DNA of 12,738 bases from an uncultured Clostridium sp. (GTDB lineage Bacteria > Bacillota > Clostridia > Lachnospirales > Lachnospiraceae): NCBI GenBank assembly GCA_905192625.1, contig CAJJLI010000016.1, forward strand, positions 1 through 12,738, given 5' to 3'. The notes under the pieces were generated by a model that saw nothing but the letters and a program-made list of their open reading frames with translations, was not told the DNA's origin and made no database searches. The position numbers were made by a program, and so were the translations under genes. Below are positions 1 through 7,636 of the stretch, piece by piece (the stretch's first letter is position 1; the number at the start of each line of letters is the position of its first letter).

Positions 1-1114
1 GCGTTGGGCGAAGAAGAAAGGGATGCCGAGAAATTACGGGCATGCCCAGGGAAGAAAGGGTCAAAAGAACCCCATCCACTATAGAATCAGTTACCAATGG
101 TACCATTTGCACAAAATACTTAGCACTTACTTCCTTTGGATCTTTCGTATATATATATCCACGAACTGAATTTTTAGTAAGGATACATTTTTTAAATACG
201 GCTGACTTAACTATATTATCTTGCATTAAATTATCTTTTCTAATCAGTCCATCAAAACATTCATTCGATAGGGCCATCTCAAAAAACTTATTACTTGATA
301 ATGTTAAAAAGCAGATGGCGACAAGTTTTGAGTTAAAGTATTGCAACAAATCATTTTTAAAGCTAAGCAATTTATCATTCCTGTCATAATCCATAAGTCC
401 ATTCACTTGCCTTACTAAAATTAAAACTTTTGTTATATTGATATGAATTATGGGAACCAGTGTCACTAGTACAAAATGCTGTTCTCTGTGATATCTAATA
501 GCATCTATAAATTGTACGGTTTGATTTAATCGAATACACTCATCTACCACTCTCGTTGTTTTTATGTTATTTACCGCAAACGGATATTCATCTAAATATC
601 CAGATAACATCCAAGAATGAACTGCCTTTTCCAAAAAATAATCACTAAATGATTCTATTTTATAACGATTATCATCGGTTAAAGTAACCATTATAGATGG
701 TTCACTTAAATCAATGGGATCTTTCTTGGGTAATATAGTTAGATCATATATTTTCTTTCCTATGCAAATAATTTTATTATGACTCAATTGATGCGATATA
801 CTCCAATACGTTTGTCCGTATATTTCTTCAAACTCCCGTTTTGTTGCCTTGCTACCTAGAGGCTTACTATTAAAGATTTCAACAGACGTCGTAAGGTTTT
901 GTATCGTCTCATCTGGTAAAAATGCATTCACTGGCTTTTTTAAGTCATGGTTATTAAGATGAAACAAGTTAATAAATGTATCATTTGCCCTATCAATAAG
1001 TAACTCATATCCATGCGTAAACTTATAAATACCTATAAGATACTTCGGATCATTCCACAACGATTGAAACTCCTGTAAATCTAACTCCCCGTCTATCATA
1101 CTTTTGTCATACAT
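1..1114 (-). CDS. PAS-domain signalling or regulatory protein, 3' end missing
   Basis: An uninterrupted minus-strand frame of 371 codons starts at ATG 1114 and is still open at the left edge, so the C-terminus is missing. A GGGAG Shine-Dalgarno lies about 7 bases upstream. Residues about 25-120 look like a PAS sensor fold, beginning with 'LIGIYKFTHGYELLIDRAND' and ending near 'KKIYDLTILPKKDP'. The last visible part, with 'RGYIYTKDPKEVSAKYFVQM' followed by 'DGVLLTL', resembles a second PAS-like segment. No membrane segment is visible, so a cytoplasmic sensor is likely. The output domain (LuxR-type HTH, GGDEF, kinase or other) would lie beyond the edge, and I cannot tell which it is. The gene is separated from the pilus operon by 337 bases containing a terminator, so it is probably an independent unit. 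PAS assignment is by eye from fold-like patterns and is moderately sure; the gene itself is very likely real. Confidence 0.75.
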   Translation of the reverse strand, partial: MYDKSMIDGELDLQEFQSLWNDPKYLIGIYKFTHGYELLIDRANDTFINLFHLNNHDLKKPVNAFLPDETIQNLTTSVEIFNSKPLGSKATKREFEEIYGQTYWSISHQLSHNKIICIGKKIYDLTILPKKDPIDLSEPSIMVTLTDDNRYKIESFSDYFLEKAVHSWMLSGYLDEYPFAVNNIKTTRVVDECIRLNQTVQFIDAIRYHREQHFVLVTLVPIIHINITKVLILVRQVNGLMDYDRNDKLLSFKNDLLQYFNSKLVAICFLTLSSNKFFEMALSNECFDGLIRKDNLMQDNIVKSAVFKKCILTKNSVRGYIYTKDPKEVSAKYFVQMVPLVTDSIVDGVLLTLSSLGMPVISRHPFLLRPT

Positions 1115-1361
1115 AAAATCTCTCCCACTTGTTTAGGTGTTTAACATAAAACGTAGTTTCATACTTAAGTCCTTTCAAATATTATAATCAACGTTAAATG
1201 TTAAAATCATAATTTTACCATATTACGTTCCATTATTTTACCCTTCGTGTTTTGATCTAAATCCGACGTTTCAATGCTACATTATTACTACTCGTAGTCA
1301 TTTTTACCTAATTATAAAATGAGAACTCTTTATTTACAAGTAAAAAATATAAAATGTAGCA
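1115..1361. other. AT-rich intergenic region with possible promoter for the PAS gene
   Basis: There is no convincing gene in this stretch. On the minus strand a perfect TATAAT (1186-1181) stands about 67 bases before the PAS gene start. The hexamer 17 bases upstream reads TGATTT, a poor -35, so the promoter call is tentative. A nine-codon minus-strand frame (1162-1133), preceded by AAAGGA, would end 18 bases before the PAS start. Its ribosome site would begin only about 4 bases after that -10 box, so the two readings exclude each other. Confidence 0.3.
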
Positions 1362-1408
1362 AAGGAAGCCTTCTAAGCCATTGTATTTGCTTATTTGAAG
1401 GCCCCCTT
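1362..1408 (-). terminator. Probable intrinsic terminator of the pilus operon
   Basis: In minus-strand RNA, AAGGGGGCCUUC (1408-1397) pairs with GAAGGCUUCCUU (1373-1362) as a continuous 12-bp stem containing two G-U pairs. The 23-base loop can add four more pairs (UAAG with CUUA). The reverse-strand RNA would have two A-C mismatches at the G-U positions, so the stem fits minus-strand transcription. It starts 44 bases after the stop of the 1484-residue protein. The downstream tract (TTTGCTACATTTTATATTTTTTA) is U-rich but interrupted, so efficiency is uncertain. Confidence 0.65.
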
Positions 1409-1451
1409 ATTTTATTATATGAGCTATTAAATTTGACGCTATCCTTACTAT

Positions 1452-4400
1452 TTAGTCCAAATCGAACAAAACAAGATTTTGTAATGTCGCATTTGTTGAA
1501 TCCATCAGACCACTTGCATTTGTTACGATAATCGTGATTTTATCCGTTCCATACATTCCAAAGTGATTCAGTGGAAAATCAAAACAATACTCCACACCAC
1601 TTTGAATCCGATATCCTGGTTCTTTTCCAAATTCATGTATGTATTCTGCGTTACTTCCATTTAGTTTTTTCACGGTAGGGTTTAATAATTTCATCGTTCC
1701 GTCCACATCATAATTATATACTCTTACAATGAGCTGTTCTGTGGACACATTTTTATCTTCCGCAATAAACTTAATCTGCTTTGTTGCACCAGGAACCTTG
1801 GCAGCGCCTTCTGAATCTTCGTATATAATATGGCCAAGCGTATTGCTTTTTATCGCCTCTTCGTTTGTTATTGAAACACTTGGCGCGCTCGCTCCTGTGT
1901 GATACGTAGCAATCAATGTATTAATAAATAACTTCACTTCATTTTTATAAAGGCCATCCTCCTCATCTGACTGATTGGCTTTTATTTTATTCTCTAAGGT
2001 TCCTTTATCCCATAAACCATCCATAGAGCTATGCCCTACCCCGGAAAACATTATGTTACCTTTGCTATAAATATAATAGTTGTTTCGTACATCGTTTGGT
2101 GAAACGCTGTATGCCCCGATTTCTTTGACATTGGTATGTTTTTCATCACTAGAGCGCTCTTTATTTTGAGCATCCGCTTCATCATCCGATAAACAATACC
2201 ATACAACAAGCGTAGGGTCCTCCATATTCATTTGATAATACTGTGTATGGGTAGAGCTTATTTTAATATTCGTATCTATTTTATATGGATAATTTGTAAT
2301 CCTTCCTTCGTTCACTCGAGTTGCATAGTTCGTTTCGTAGTTACTAATATTCGTACCTTTTACAAAAGCGTTTCCATATAAAAATGGTGGATACAAGAGA
2401 TTCCCTTGATATATATTCTCGAATGGTGAATTGCTTGGATTGTGATATGCGACTAAAGCACCATATGTAAAGCCTTGAATCTCAGGATAGCTGGTTTGAC
2501 CATTGGTTAAAGCACCACTTTTATAAATACTTCTATTTACCTTGCTAGGCATTGTTGCAATATCATAAGGGGTCCCAGCTATTTTCTCCTCCATAACTCC
2601 AAAGCGATCCATCCCCATTCGACTTCGTAGATACTTGTTGATACCATATCCCCAATTTTTTAAGGTTACTCCCGCATTTGTATTATCATAAATATCTCCA
2701 TCTACTTTTGTATTCACAAAGGATGTGGTATCATGGGTAAACATTACACTTCTTCCGCTATCAATAAATGCTTGAATGTTATACAAGGCTCCATTGTCAT
2801 TCTTAATGTCTGAATAACTATCACCAAAACCAAATATCAACATGTCATATGGTTTTTTAACTCCTTTATCCACAAAGTACAACTTATCCGTTAACACAGG
2901 TTGACTTTTGTCATAGGAATTCCCGCTTCCTCGATACATTGCTAAAAATTCAGATACGGATATTGTTTTTATGCTAACATTAAAATCATCCAAATCCTTG
3001 GTATATTCATAAAGTAAACTTGATTTTCCACTTGGCGGATACAATAGTTTCTCTAAGTTAAGCGTTGAATCATCCGAATTAATTTGTAGAATATGTATTC
3101 TTGTCTTTTTCCGCTCTTCTTCAGAATTCCCAGCTGTTTTAAAGGCTGCATAACCTTTTTTCTCAGAACGGAGATAGGATTGCCCCTGTTTTACTACCAC
3201 TAACTTCCAGGGTATCGCTCCAACATACGCATCTGGCATTCTCTTGCTACTAGAGACTGTTTCGCCAATTCTAGACACACCCGATAAAATCTTTTCGCCA
3301 TCCTCATAAATGTTATCTGCATCGCTATCAATAAAGATGCTCCAATTATAAGTTTCTGAGCTTACTACATTTAAGCTAGATGCAACACGAAACTCAAATT
3401 TTAAAAGTCTGTCTTCCAATAACGTACTTTTTACATCTACTTGAAACTCCACTGGTGAACCACTCATGTAAATGGACAACTTTTCTTTATTAATTCCATC
3501 AAACAATTTCTTTTGCGCAACAGCCTGCTTGGATGTAAGAAAGAGATCCTCCTTATTAACAAACGATGCGCTCCCTTTATTCCGATATAAAAACTGATAC
3601 AAGTTAGAAGAATCATCCACTACACGGTTATCACAATTAAACAATTTGCCTTCTAGTAATACTGGATAACCACCTGAAGTATAGTCTTCTAACTCTTTTA
3701 ATTTTATCTTTGTGATATCATTACCAGAAAACCGATAAAAATCTGCCACCTTTTCAAGGTAGGTCCCCTCTACATCATTACCTTTAACTTTATGATATCC
3801 TTTAAAAATATTGCTCTTAGCAAATGTCATATCTATAAAATTGATATAGCTCATTGCCTTGATGTTACCAGATCCTTCTTTTAACACACCATATAAATTA
3901 TCATACCCAAGGATACGATCTCCAACATGGCTGTATACTAAGCCATCCATAAGCGGGTCATTGTATACTGTGAGCCCTGCTTCGACATTCATTTTACCGG
4001 TATTCGTTCCGATATAGATTAAATCATAGGTAGCATTTAAATCCTCATTTTTCCCGATGAATTCTGCCGTTGTTTGTTGAATGATCTGTATGTATCCTGT
4101 ATATGCTGGAATCATGTTCCGTAGTTGCTGCACGGTTAACTTAAAATCATTGCACGGCTCTAAATCAAGGACTGTGATTGATTTTTTTTGTATCACCTCA
4201 TCCTTGGTTTTCTTTAAAATATACTCCACCGCATCGCATGGACTTGCTACATTGGAAGAGGCGTTACTGTTCCCGATTTTGTTTAAATAATCAAAAAATT
4301 CCTCATTATATCCTACTTTTGTATCTGTCGCACTTTCTTTTCTCAGGCCGTAGTCAAGCTGTAAAAATCGCTGTACCATATTCGACGTTCCATTATAGGA

Positions 4401-5906
4401 GTATGTATTGCGTATGACTGCATCGTGCTTATCCGACCAACCAAGTATGATATTTAAGTCAACAAGATACTTCTGATAATTTGGACTTGGTTGCGAAATA
4501 TAAGCAGGATACGTTCCATCTGGAAATGGTGGTAAAAAGGTATTCGTATTCCAATAAACTTTGGAATTTTCATTGTTCTGGAGATTGAAACTTCCAGTAG
4601 TTTTTCCTTTCATCGTTGTCATCGTCACAGTTTGTATTTCATCACCATCATTGGTATTTAGATAAAGGTTATACACTTCCACTGGATTTCTTTGTCGCAG
4701 CAGCAATAATAATTTATATAAGTTATTTAAATATCCATCTTTTTTTTCACTGCCGATCAAACAACCTACGGTCATTGTCTCTGGAATCTCTCCTGCTACC
4801 CCCGATACCTTTGGCGCATCATAGCATGTAATATCATATACAAGTGGGGCTTTATCCTCTACAATGGCTACTTTCATGAATAACTCCATTACTGTTTGCC
4901 AATCCAAATCAATTTCCCCGAAATTGGCCGTATAACGTTTGCTTGAGGTTGAAATACCAGAACGGTCTCTTCCATATTTCTCCCAGAAATCAATCACGCT
5001 ATTATTTCCTGCTTGGGCACTTGGACTTATACTAATTAAATCTGCATTTCCAATTAAGTCAATTTCTCCATCCTCATTGCAGCCTACAAAGACTTTATGA
5101 TTTCTACCACCATCTGATACATCATAATATTTTGAAAATTTATCAACATTTTTCTTTAATTCCTCTGGGGTAATGGCTACAACTCGAACATAAAAATCAT
5201 CAATCTCTTCCTCTGCAATATGTAAAATATTACGTTTAAATATTTCCTTATTTTTAAACATCCAATTTCCGTTATTCTCAAAGCAAGAAATATCTAAGGT
5301 ATATTCTTTCATCCATACCTTATTCGAATTATAATCCGTAGGTATTCCATTTATATTTTTTTCGCTGACCCAACGATAATTCCCTTTGCCATACTTGTTT
5401 TTTACAAACGTAACCGTAGTTCCAGAGACAACCTTATCATATAGTCCATTCTGAATTTCTAATTTCTCAAAATACCCTTCTTGATTCTTTAACTGGTAAC
5501 TCTTCCACGTCCAGGCATTTACATTATCTGATGCATCTAACATATCTTTTTTAACAATTTTTACTTCAAAAGCTCCTTGTGCAAAACCATTAAAGACTCC
5601 ATATAGCTGGTTTTCATATGTTGATACAGAAGGATCCACTGGTTCTTGCCCTCCGACAAGATAGCCGATTTGCCCCATTCCTCGATACGGTACAATTTCT
5701 AGGATAATGAATGGGTTTTCTTTTGTACCTGTTTTTGCATCCGGGTTAAAACCATAAAACTTTAAGTAGTCATTGCTTGATGTATCTCCAGCAATGGACG
5801 TATCCAATTTTCCTTCGCGAATCATCATTAATATCAAAATAACGATAAAAATTTGTATAGCAATCAGCAATATTCTTTTTACTAGATTTATGAATTTATT
5901 CTCCAT
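1452..5906 (-). CDS. Giant membrane-anchored surface protein with DUF5057-like segment, putative pilus-associated protein
   Basis: This is a 1484-residue protein with one hydrophobic segment at residues 12-29, preceded by Lys/Arg, so it is a signal anchor or uncleaved signal with a large outside part. No LPXTG or LysM-like ending is seen. Residues 64-90 carry a distinctive 'ENPFIILEIVPYRGMGQIGY' block. Residues 936 to about 1100 ('RIHILQINSDD', then 'PYDMLIFGFGD' from 1019 and 'HDTTSF' from 1058) match what I remember of DUF5057, a domain of Clostridia and Bacilli surface proteins with no known function. An acidic loop at 860-871 (D860, D862, D864, E868, E871) has EF-hand-like spacing and could bind calcium. 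The last ~140 residues are beta-rich and Ig-like. The start has AAAGGA 8 bases upstream. The gene follows a minor-pilin set, the position held by pilY1 in Gram-negative operons; a tip adhesin role is inferred from this alone. Confidence 0.8.
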   Translation of the reverse strand: MENKFINLVKRILLIAIQIFIVILILMMIREGKLDTSIAGDTSSNDYLKFYGFNPDAKTGTKENPFIILEIVPYRGMGQIGYLVGGQEPVDPSVSTYENQLYGVFNGFAQGAFEVKIVKKDMLDASDNVNAWTWKSYQLKNQEGYFEKLEIQNGLYDKVVSGTTVTFVKNKYGKGNYRWVSEKNINGIPTDYNSNKVWMKEYTLDISCFENNGNWMFKNKEIFKRNILHIAEEEIDDFYVRVVAITPEELKKNVDKFSKYYDVSDGGRNHKVFVGCNEDGEIDLIGNADLISISPSAQAGNNSVIDFWEKYGRDRSGISTSSKRYTANFGEIDLDWQTVMELFMKVAIVEDKAPLVYDITCYDAPKVSGVAGEIPETMTVGCLIGSEKKDGYLNNLYKLLLLLRQRNPVEVYNLYLNTNDGDEIQTVTMTTMKGKTTGSFNLQNNENSKVYWNTNTFLPPFPDGTYPAYISQPSPNYQKYLVDLNIILGWSDKHDAVIRNTYSYNGTSNMVQRFLQLDYGLRKESATDTKVGYNEEFFDYLNKIGNSNASSNVASPCDAVEYILKKTKDEVIQKKSITVLDLEPCNDFKLTVQQLRNMIPAYTGYIQIIQQTTAEFIGKNEDLNATYDLIYIGTNTGKMNVEAGLTVYNDPLMDGLVYSHVGDRILGYDNLYGVLKEGSGNIKAMSYINFIDMTFAKSNIFKGYHKVKGNDVEGTYLEKVADFYRFSGNDITKIKLKELEDYTSGGYPVLLEGKLFNCDNRVVDDSSNLYQFLYRNKGSASFVNKEDLFLTSKQAVAQKKLFDGINKEKLSIYMSGSPVEFQVDVKSTLLEDRLLKFEFRVASSLNVVSSETYNWSIFIDSDADNIYEDGEKILSGVSRIGETVSSSKRMPDAYVGAIPWKLVVVKQGQSYLRSEKKGYAAFKTAGNSEEERKKTRIHILQINSDDSTLNLEKLLYPPSGKSSLLYEYTKDLDDFNVSIKTISVSEFLAMYRGSGNSYDKSQPVLTDKLYFVDKGVKKPYDMLIFGFGDSYSDIKNDNGALYNIQAFIDSGRSVMFTHDTTSFVNTKVDGDIYDNTNAGVTLKNWGYGINKYLRSRMGMDRFGVMEEKIAGTPYDIATMPSKVNRSIYKSGALTNGQTSYPEIQGFTYGALVAYHNPSNSPFENIYQGNLLYPPFLYGNAFVKGTNISNYETNYATRVNEGRITNYPYKIDTNIKISSTHTQYYQMNMEDPTLVVWYCLSDDEADAQNKERSSDEKHTNVKEIGAYSVSPNDVRNNYYIYSKGNIMFSGVGHSSMDGLWDKGTLENKIKANQSDEEDGLYKNEVKLFINTLIATYHTGASAPSVSITNEEAIKSNTLGHIIYEDSEGAAKVPGATKQIKFIAEDKNVSTEQLIVRVYNYDVDGTMKLLNPTVKKLNGSNAEYIHEFGKEPGYRIQSGVEYCFDFPLNHFGMYGTDKITIIVTNASGLMDSTNATLQNLVLFDLD

Positions 5907-5956
5907 CTGCCCATTCCTTTCCTATAAATTAATTCAAGGCAATGCCTGCATACGAT

Positions 5957-5971
5957 ATGGAAGCGTTCCAT
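5957..5971 (-). other. Short intercistronic hairpin
   Basis: A perfect inverted repeat, ATGGAA-CGC-TTCCAT in minus orientation, lies between the PilW-like stop and the giant gene. It has 6-bp arms and a 3-base loop. No U tract follows, so it is not a normal terminator. It could mark an RNA processing or stability site, or be chance. Confidence 0.3.
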
Positions 5972-5975
5972 TATT

Positions 5976-6479
5976 TTATGGAGTAATGACTTTTTTTATT
6001 TTATTACGAAGCGTCACCGAGTGATTCTGTATGGAATACTCCGTCTGATTCTTTTTTAAGTCGATTGATATTTGAATTGTCTTGTTTTGATCATTTGCAC
6101 CAGTATCCACAACAGAAATTCCTACCACATACTGACCGTATAATTTTTTATCTCCCGATGTAATCTCTCCTGTTTTCACTTTTTCATACATTAATTCACT
6201 ACTAGAAGCATCAAAGGTTATGATATACCTTGCATCCCCATGATAAATGATCAATTCGTCCTCACGGTATTTAACATTCTCTGCTTCCATCATCAAATCA
6301 CTGAGCTGGTTTATAATCGTTTGAGCCTCTATTTGAAGACTTAGTTCCTCTTGGGCTTTGCGGTAATTTCTTGAACTGTAAACAATCAATGATAAGATGG
6401 AGCTGCTTACGAGTAACATAATCGTTATTCCAATCATTAACTCAAGCAATGTAAAGCCTTTATTATTTGACTTCTCCAT
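5976..6479 (-). CDS. PilW/GspJ-like minor prepilin
   Basis: This encodes a 167-residue type IV prepilin-like protein. The N-terminus MEKSNNKG/FTLLELM has the class III signal: a short charged leader, Gly at -1, Phe at +1 and Glu at +5 of the mature protein, followed by a hydrophobic helix (residues about 10-31). Prepilin peptidase would cut after Gly8. The rest is a small mixed domain with 'QIEAQTIINQLSDLMMEAEN', an arrangement typical of PilW/GspJ-type proteins. A longer frame begins at ATG 6500, but AAAAGGAGGAG ends 4 bases before ATG 6479 and lies inside the extra codons, so 6479 is the better start and gives a normal 8-residue leader. It is fourth in the minor-pilin set and is followed after 69 bases by the giant surface protein. 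Assignment to the W/J class rests on N-terminal pattern and operon order, not on a profile search. Confidence 0.85.
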   Translation of the reverse strand: MEKSNNKGFTLLELMIGITIMLLVSSSILSLIVYSSRNYRKAQEELSLQIEAQTIINQLSDLMMEAENVKYREDELIIYHGDARYIITFDASSSELMYEKVKTGEITSGDKKLYGQYVVGISVVDTGANDQNKTIQISIDLKKNQTEYSIQNHSVTLRNKIKKVITP

Positions 6480-6483
6480 TAAG

Positions 6484-6494
6484 CTCCTCCTTTT
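6484..6494 (-). promoter_or_regulatory. Shine-Dalgarno that decides the PilW-like start
   Basis: AAAAGGAGGAG reads on the minus strand with GGAGG (6490-6486) six bases before ATG 6479. It lies downstream of the alternative ATG at 6500, which has only a weaker GGAGG (6513-6509) at about 8 bases. This site is also the terminal unit of the 23-bp repeat array. Confidence 0.75.
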
Positions 6495-6566
6495 ACTCAT
6501 ACCTTAGTCCTCCGTTTGCTCACTCCCTAGTTATCCGTTTCGTCATGCCATAGTTCTTCGTTTCCA

Positions 6567-6796
6567 CACACCCTATGACTTCGTTTTACCCTTGTCTTAG
6601 GACTCCGCTTATCCATGCATTAGCTCTCGGTCTACCCAGGCTCTAGTTACGTTTTACTCTTGCCATGGTCCTCCATTTACCCACACCCTATGACTTCGTT
6701 TTACCCATGTCTTAGGACTCTGCTTATCCATGCATTAGCTCTCGGTCTACCCAGGCTCTAGTTACGTTTTACTCCTGCCATGGTCCTCCATTTTCC
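6567..6796. repeat. Two 115-bp higher-order tandem copies
   Basis: Copy 6567-6681 and copy 6682-6796 differ at only 4 of 115 positions by my alignment. Each holds five of the 23-bp units. A third copy starts at 6797 but diverges after about 14 bases, and a strongly diverged earlier copy can be followed from 6566 back into the start of the PilW-like gene. The central pair is thus a recent duplication laid over an older array. Confidence 0.9.
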
Positions 6797-6862
6797 CACA
6801 CCCTATGACTCCACTTTCCCTTACTTTACGACTCCAACCATCATCAGTTTTTGACGCCTTAA

Positions 6863-7360
6863 CTAATTAATCATTCTTCTACCAGTTTCCTTTACACAAA
6901 AGAGCGTTGCTTGCTTCCCTCTAGCGGTGCACCTGATATATTCAATATCTGAGGCAAATGCTCCTGAGCTTTTTGTAAAATACACGCAGATTGTTCCATC
7001 ATCTTCTAATTTAGTTTCAACACCATCTATCTCTTTATAATATACGTTAATTCCTTTTCCAAGTTTTGTTCCAGATTCCACATCCAATCCAGCCCTCTCC
7101 GCATCAGAGTTTGAACTTACTTTATAATAGATTGCTTCGTCTTTATTATAAATATATAAATAGCTTTTTTCTGTTTTACTCATGGATTCAATGCGTACCT
7201 TTTCCATCGTGTGATTTAGCATGGTAGCTGCTTTAAACGGATCCATATATGAAATAGTCGTAACTAAATAAGCGACTCCTGATGATATAATTGCTAAAAT
7301 ACTTATTACAATTATAAGTTCAATTAAGGTAAATCCCTTTTCATTTCTAGAATTTGTCAT
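6863..7360 (-). CDS. GspH/FimU-like minor prepilin
   Basis: A 165-residue prepilin with leader MTNSRNEKG/FTLIELIIV: Gly9 at -1, Phe10 at +1 and Glu14 at +5, then a hydrophobic helix to about residue 33. The mature part has a short helix with 'AATMLNHTMEKVRIESMSKT' and then a strand-rich domain, as in GspH/FimT/FimU proteins, which lie next to the tip subunits in pseudopili. The likely Shine-Dalgarno is AGGATGG, seven bases before the ATG, and it lies within the first unit of a 16-bp tandem repeat. The gene is 276 bases downstream of the PilX-like gene, the longest gap inside the operon apart from the array after it. The class call comes from size, N-terminus and gene order. Confidence 0.8.
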   Translation of the reverse strand: MTNSRNEKGFTLIELIIVISILAIISSGVAYLVTTISYMDPFKAATMLNHTMEKVRIESMSKTEKSYLYIYNKDEAIYYKVSSNSDAERAGLDVESGTKLGKGINVYYKEIDGVETKLEDDGTICVYFTKSSGAFASDIEYIRCTARGKQATLFCVKETGRRMIN

Positions 7361-7364
7361 TGTT

Positions 7365-7428
7365 CTACCATCCTATTGTTCAACTATCCTATGATTCAAC
7401 TATCCTATCATTCAACCATCTTATTCTT
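7365..7428. repeat. Four 16-bp direct repeats at the translation start of the GspH-like gene
   Basis: Units at 7365-7380, 7381-7396, 7397-7412 and 7413-7428 are contiguous. The second and third (CAACTATCCTATGATT and CAACTATCCTATCATT) differ at one base. On the transcript strand each unit includes TAGGAT or a close variant, and the unit nearest the gene supplies the presumed Shine-Dalgarno AGGATGG. Confidence 0.8.
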
Positions 7429-7636
7429 CTGCACAGTTTGTCTTCTTCCATGTAATATCTTATTTATCAATTGTATATTCGTTGGTTGTAACCTAATCTT
7501 TAGCTATATTAGCTAGTTTTACGCTATAACCGAGAAATTAAATTTTTTTATTCTTTAAACTAATAGATATTCTCGCATAATTATTAACTCGTTAATTTAT
7601 ATAGTTTCCAGATTGCTTTATGTGTAAGAATCCTTT
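7429..7636. other. AT-rich gap between the PilX-like and GspH-like genes
   Basis: No gene is seen. There is a small perfect dyad TTAAC-TC-GTTAA at 7584-7595 and a near-palindrome around 7500-7516 (TTAGCTATATTAGCTA). I found neither a GC-rich terminator stem nor a promoter with two good boxes, so readthrough from the PilX-like gene is the simplest reading. Confidence 0.4.

Larger units (their letters stand above)
6477..6850. repeat. Nested tandem array of degenerate ~23-bp units
   Basis: The whole space between the GspH-like and PilW-like genes is built from about sixteen direct units of 21-24 bp. On the plus strand the rough consensus is C-C-T-T-A-G, then a variable base, CTCCG, TTTACCC, ATG; on the minus (transcript) strand it reads roughly as ATGGGTAAACGGAGTNCTAAGG. 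Many units therefore carry a GGAG-like core followed by an ATG- or TAAG-like end. The unit at 6477-6500 contains the real Shine-Dalgarno and start of the PilW-like gene. Units are contiguous, with no unique spacers, so this is not CRISPR. The unit length is not a multiple of three, and no long frame crosses it. Units are most diverged at both ends and most alike in the middle. Confidence 0.85.

Noticed and set aside
42..389. Plus-strand frame of 115 codons
   Set aside because: It is antisense to the PAS gene, shows no recognisable protein features, and has no good ribosome site.
1133..1162. Nine-codon leader frame (MKLRFMLNT) before the PAS gene with an AAAGGA site
   Set aside because: It would begin too close to the only TATAAT box, and it has no stem-loop or codon bias that would suggest attenuation.
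5957..5971. Hairpin after the PilW-like gene as a terminator
   Set aside because: The stem is only 6 bp and no U tract follows; the next gene begins 51 bases later in the same direction.
6550..6800. Small minus-strand frames of 25-29 codons inside the array, starting with MDK
   Set aside because: They arise from the repeat itself, change frame from copy to copy, and end differently in each copy, so a conserved peptide is unlikely.
6477..6850. Regular short repeats that might suggest a CRISPR array
   Set aside because: The units are contiguous and degenerate, with no unique spacers of even length and no cas genes nearby.
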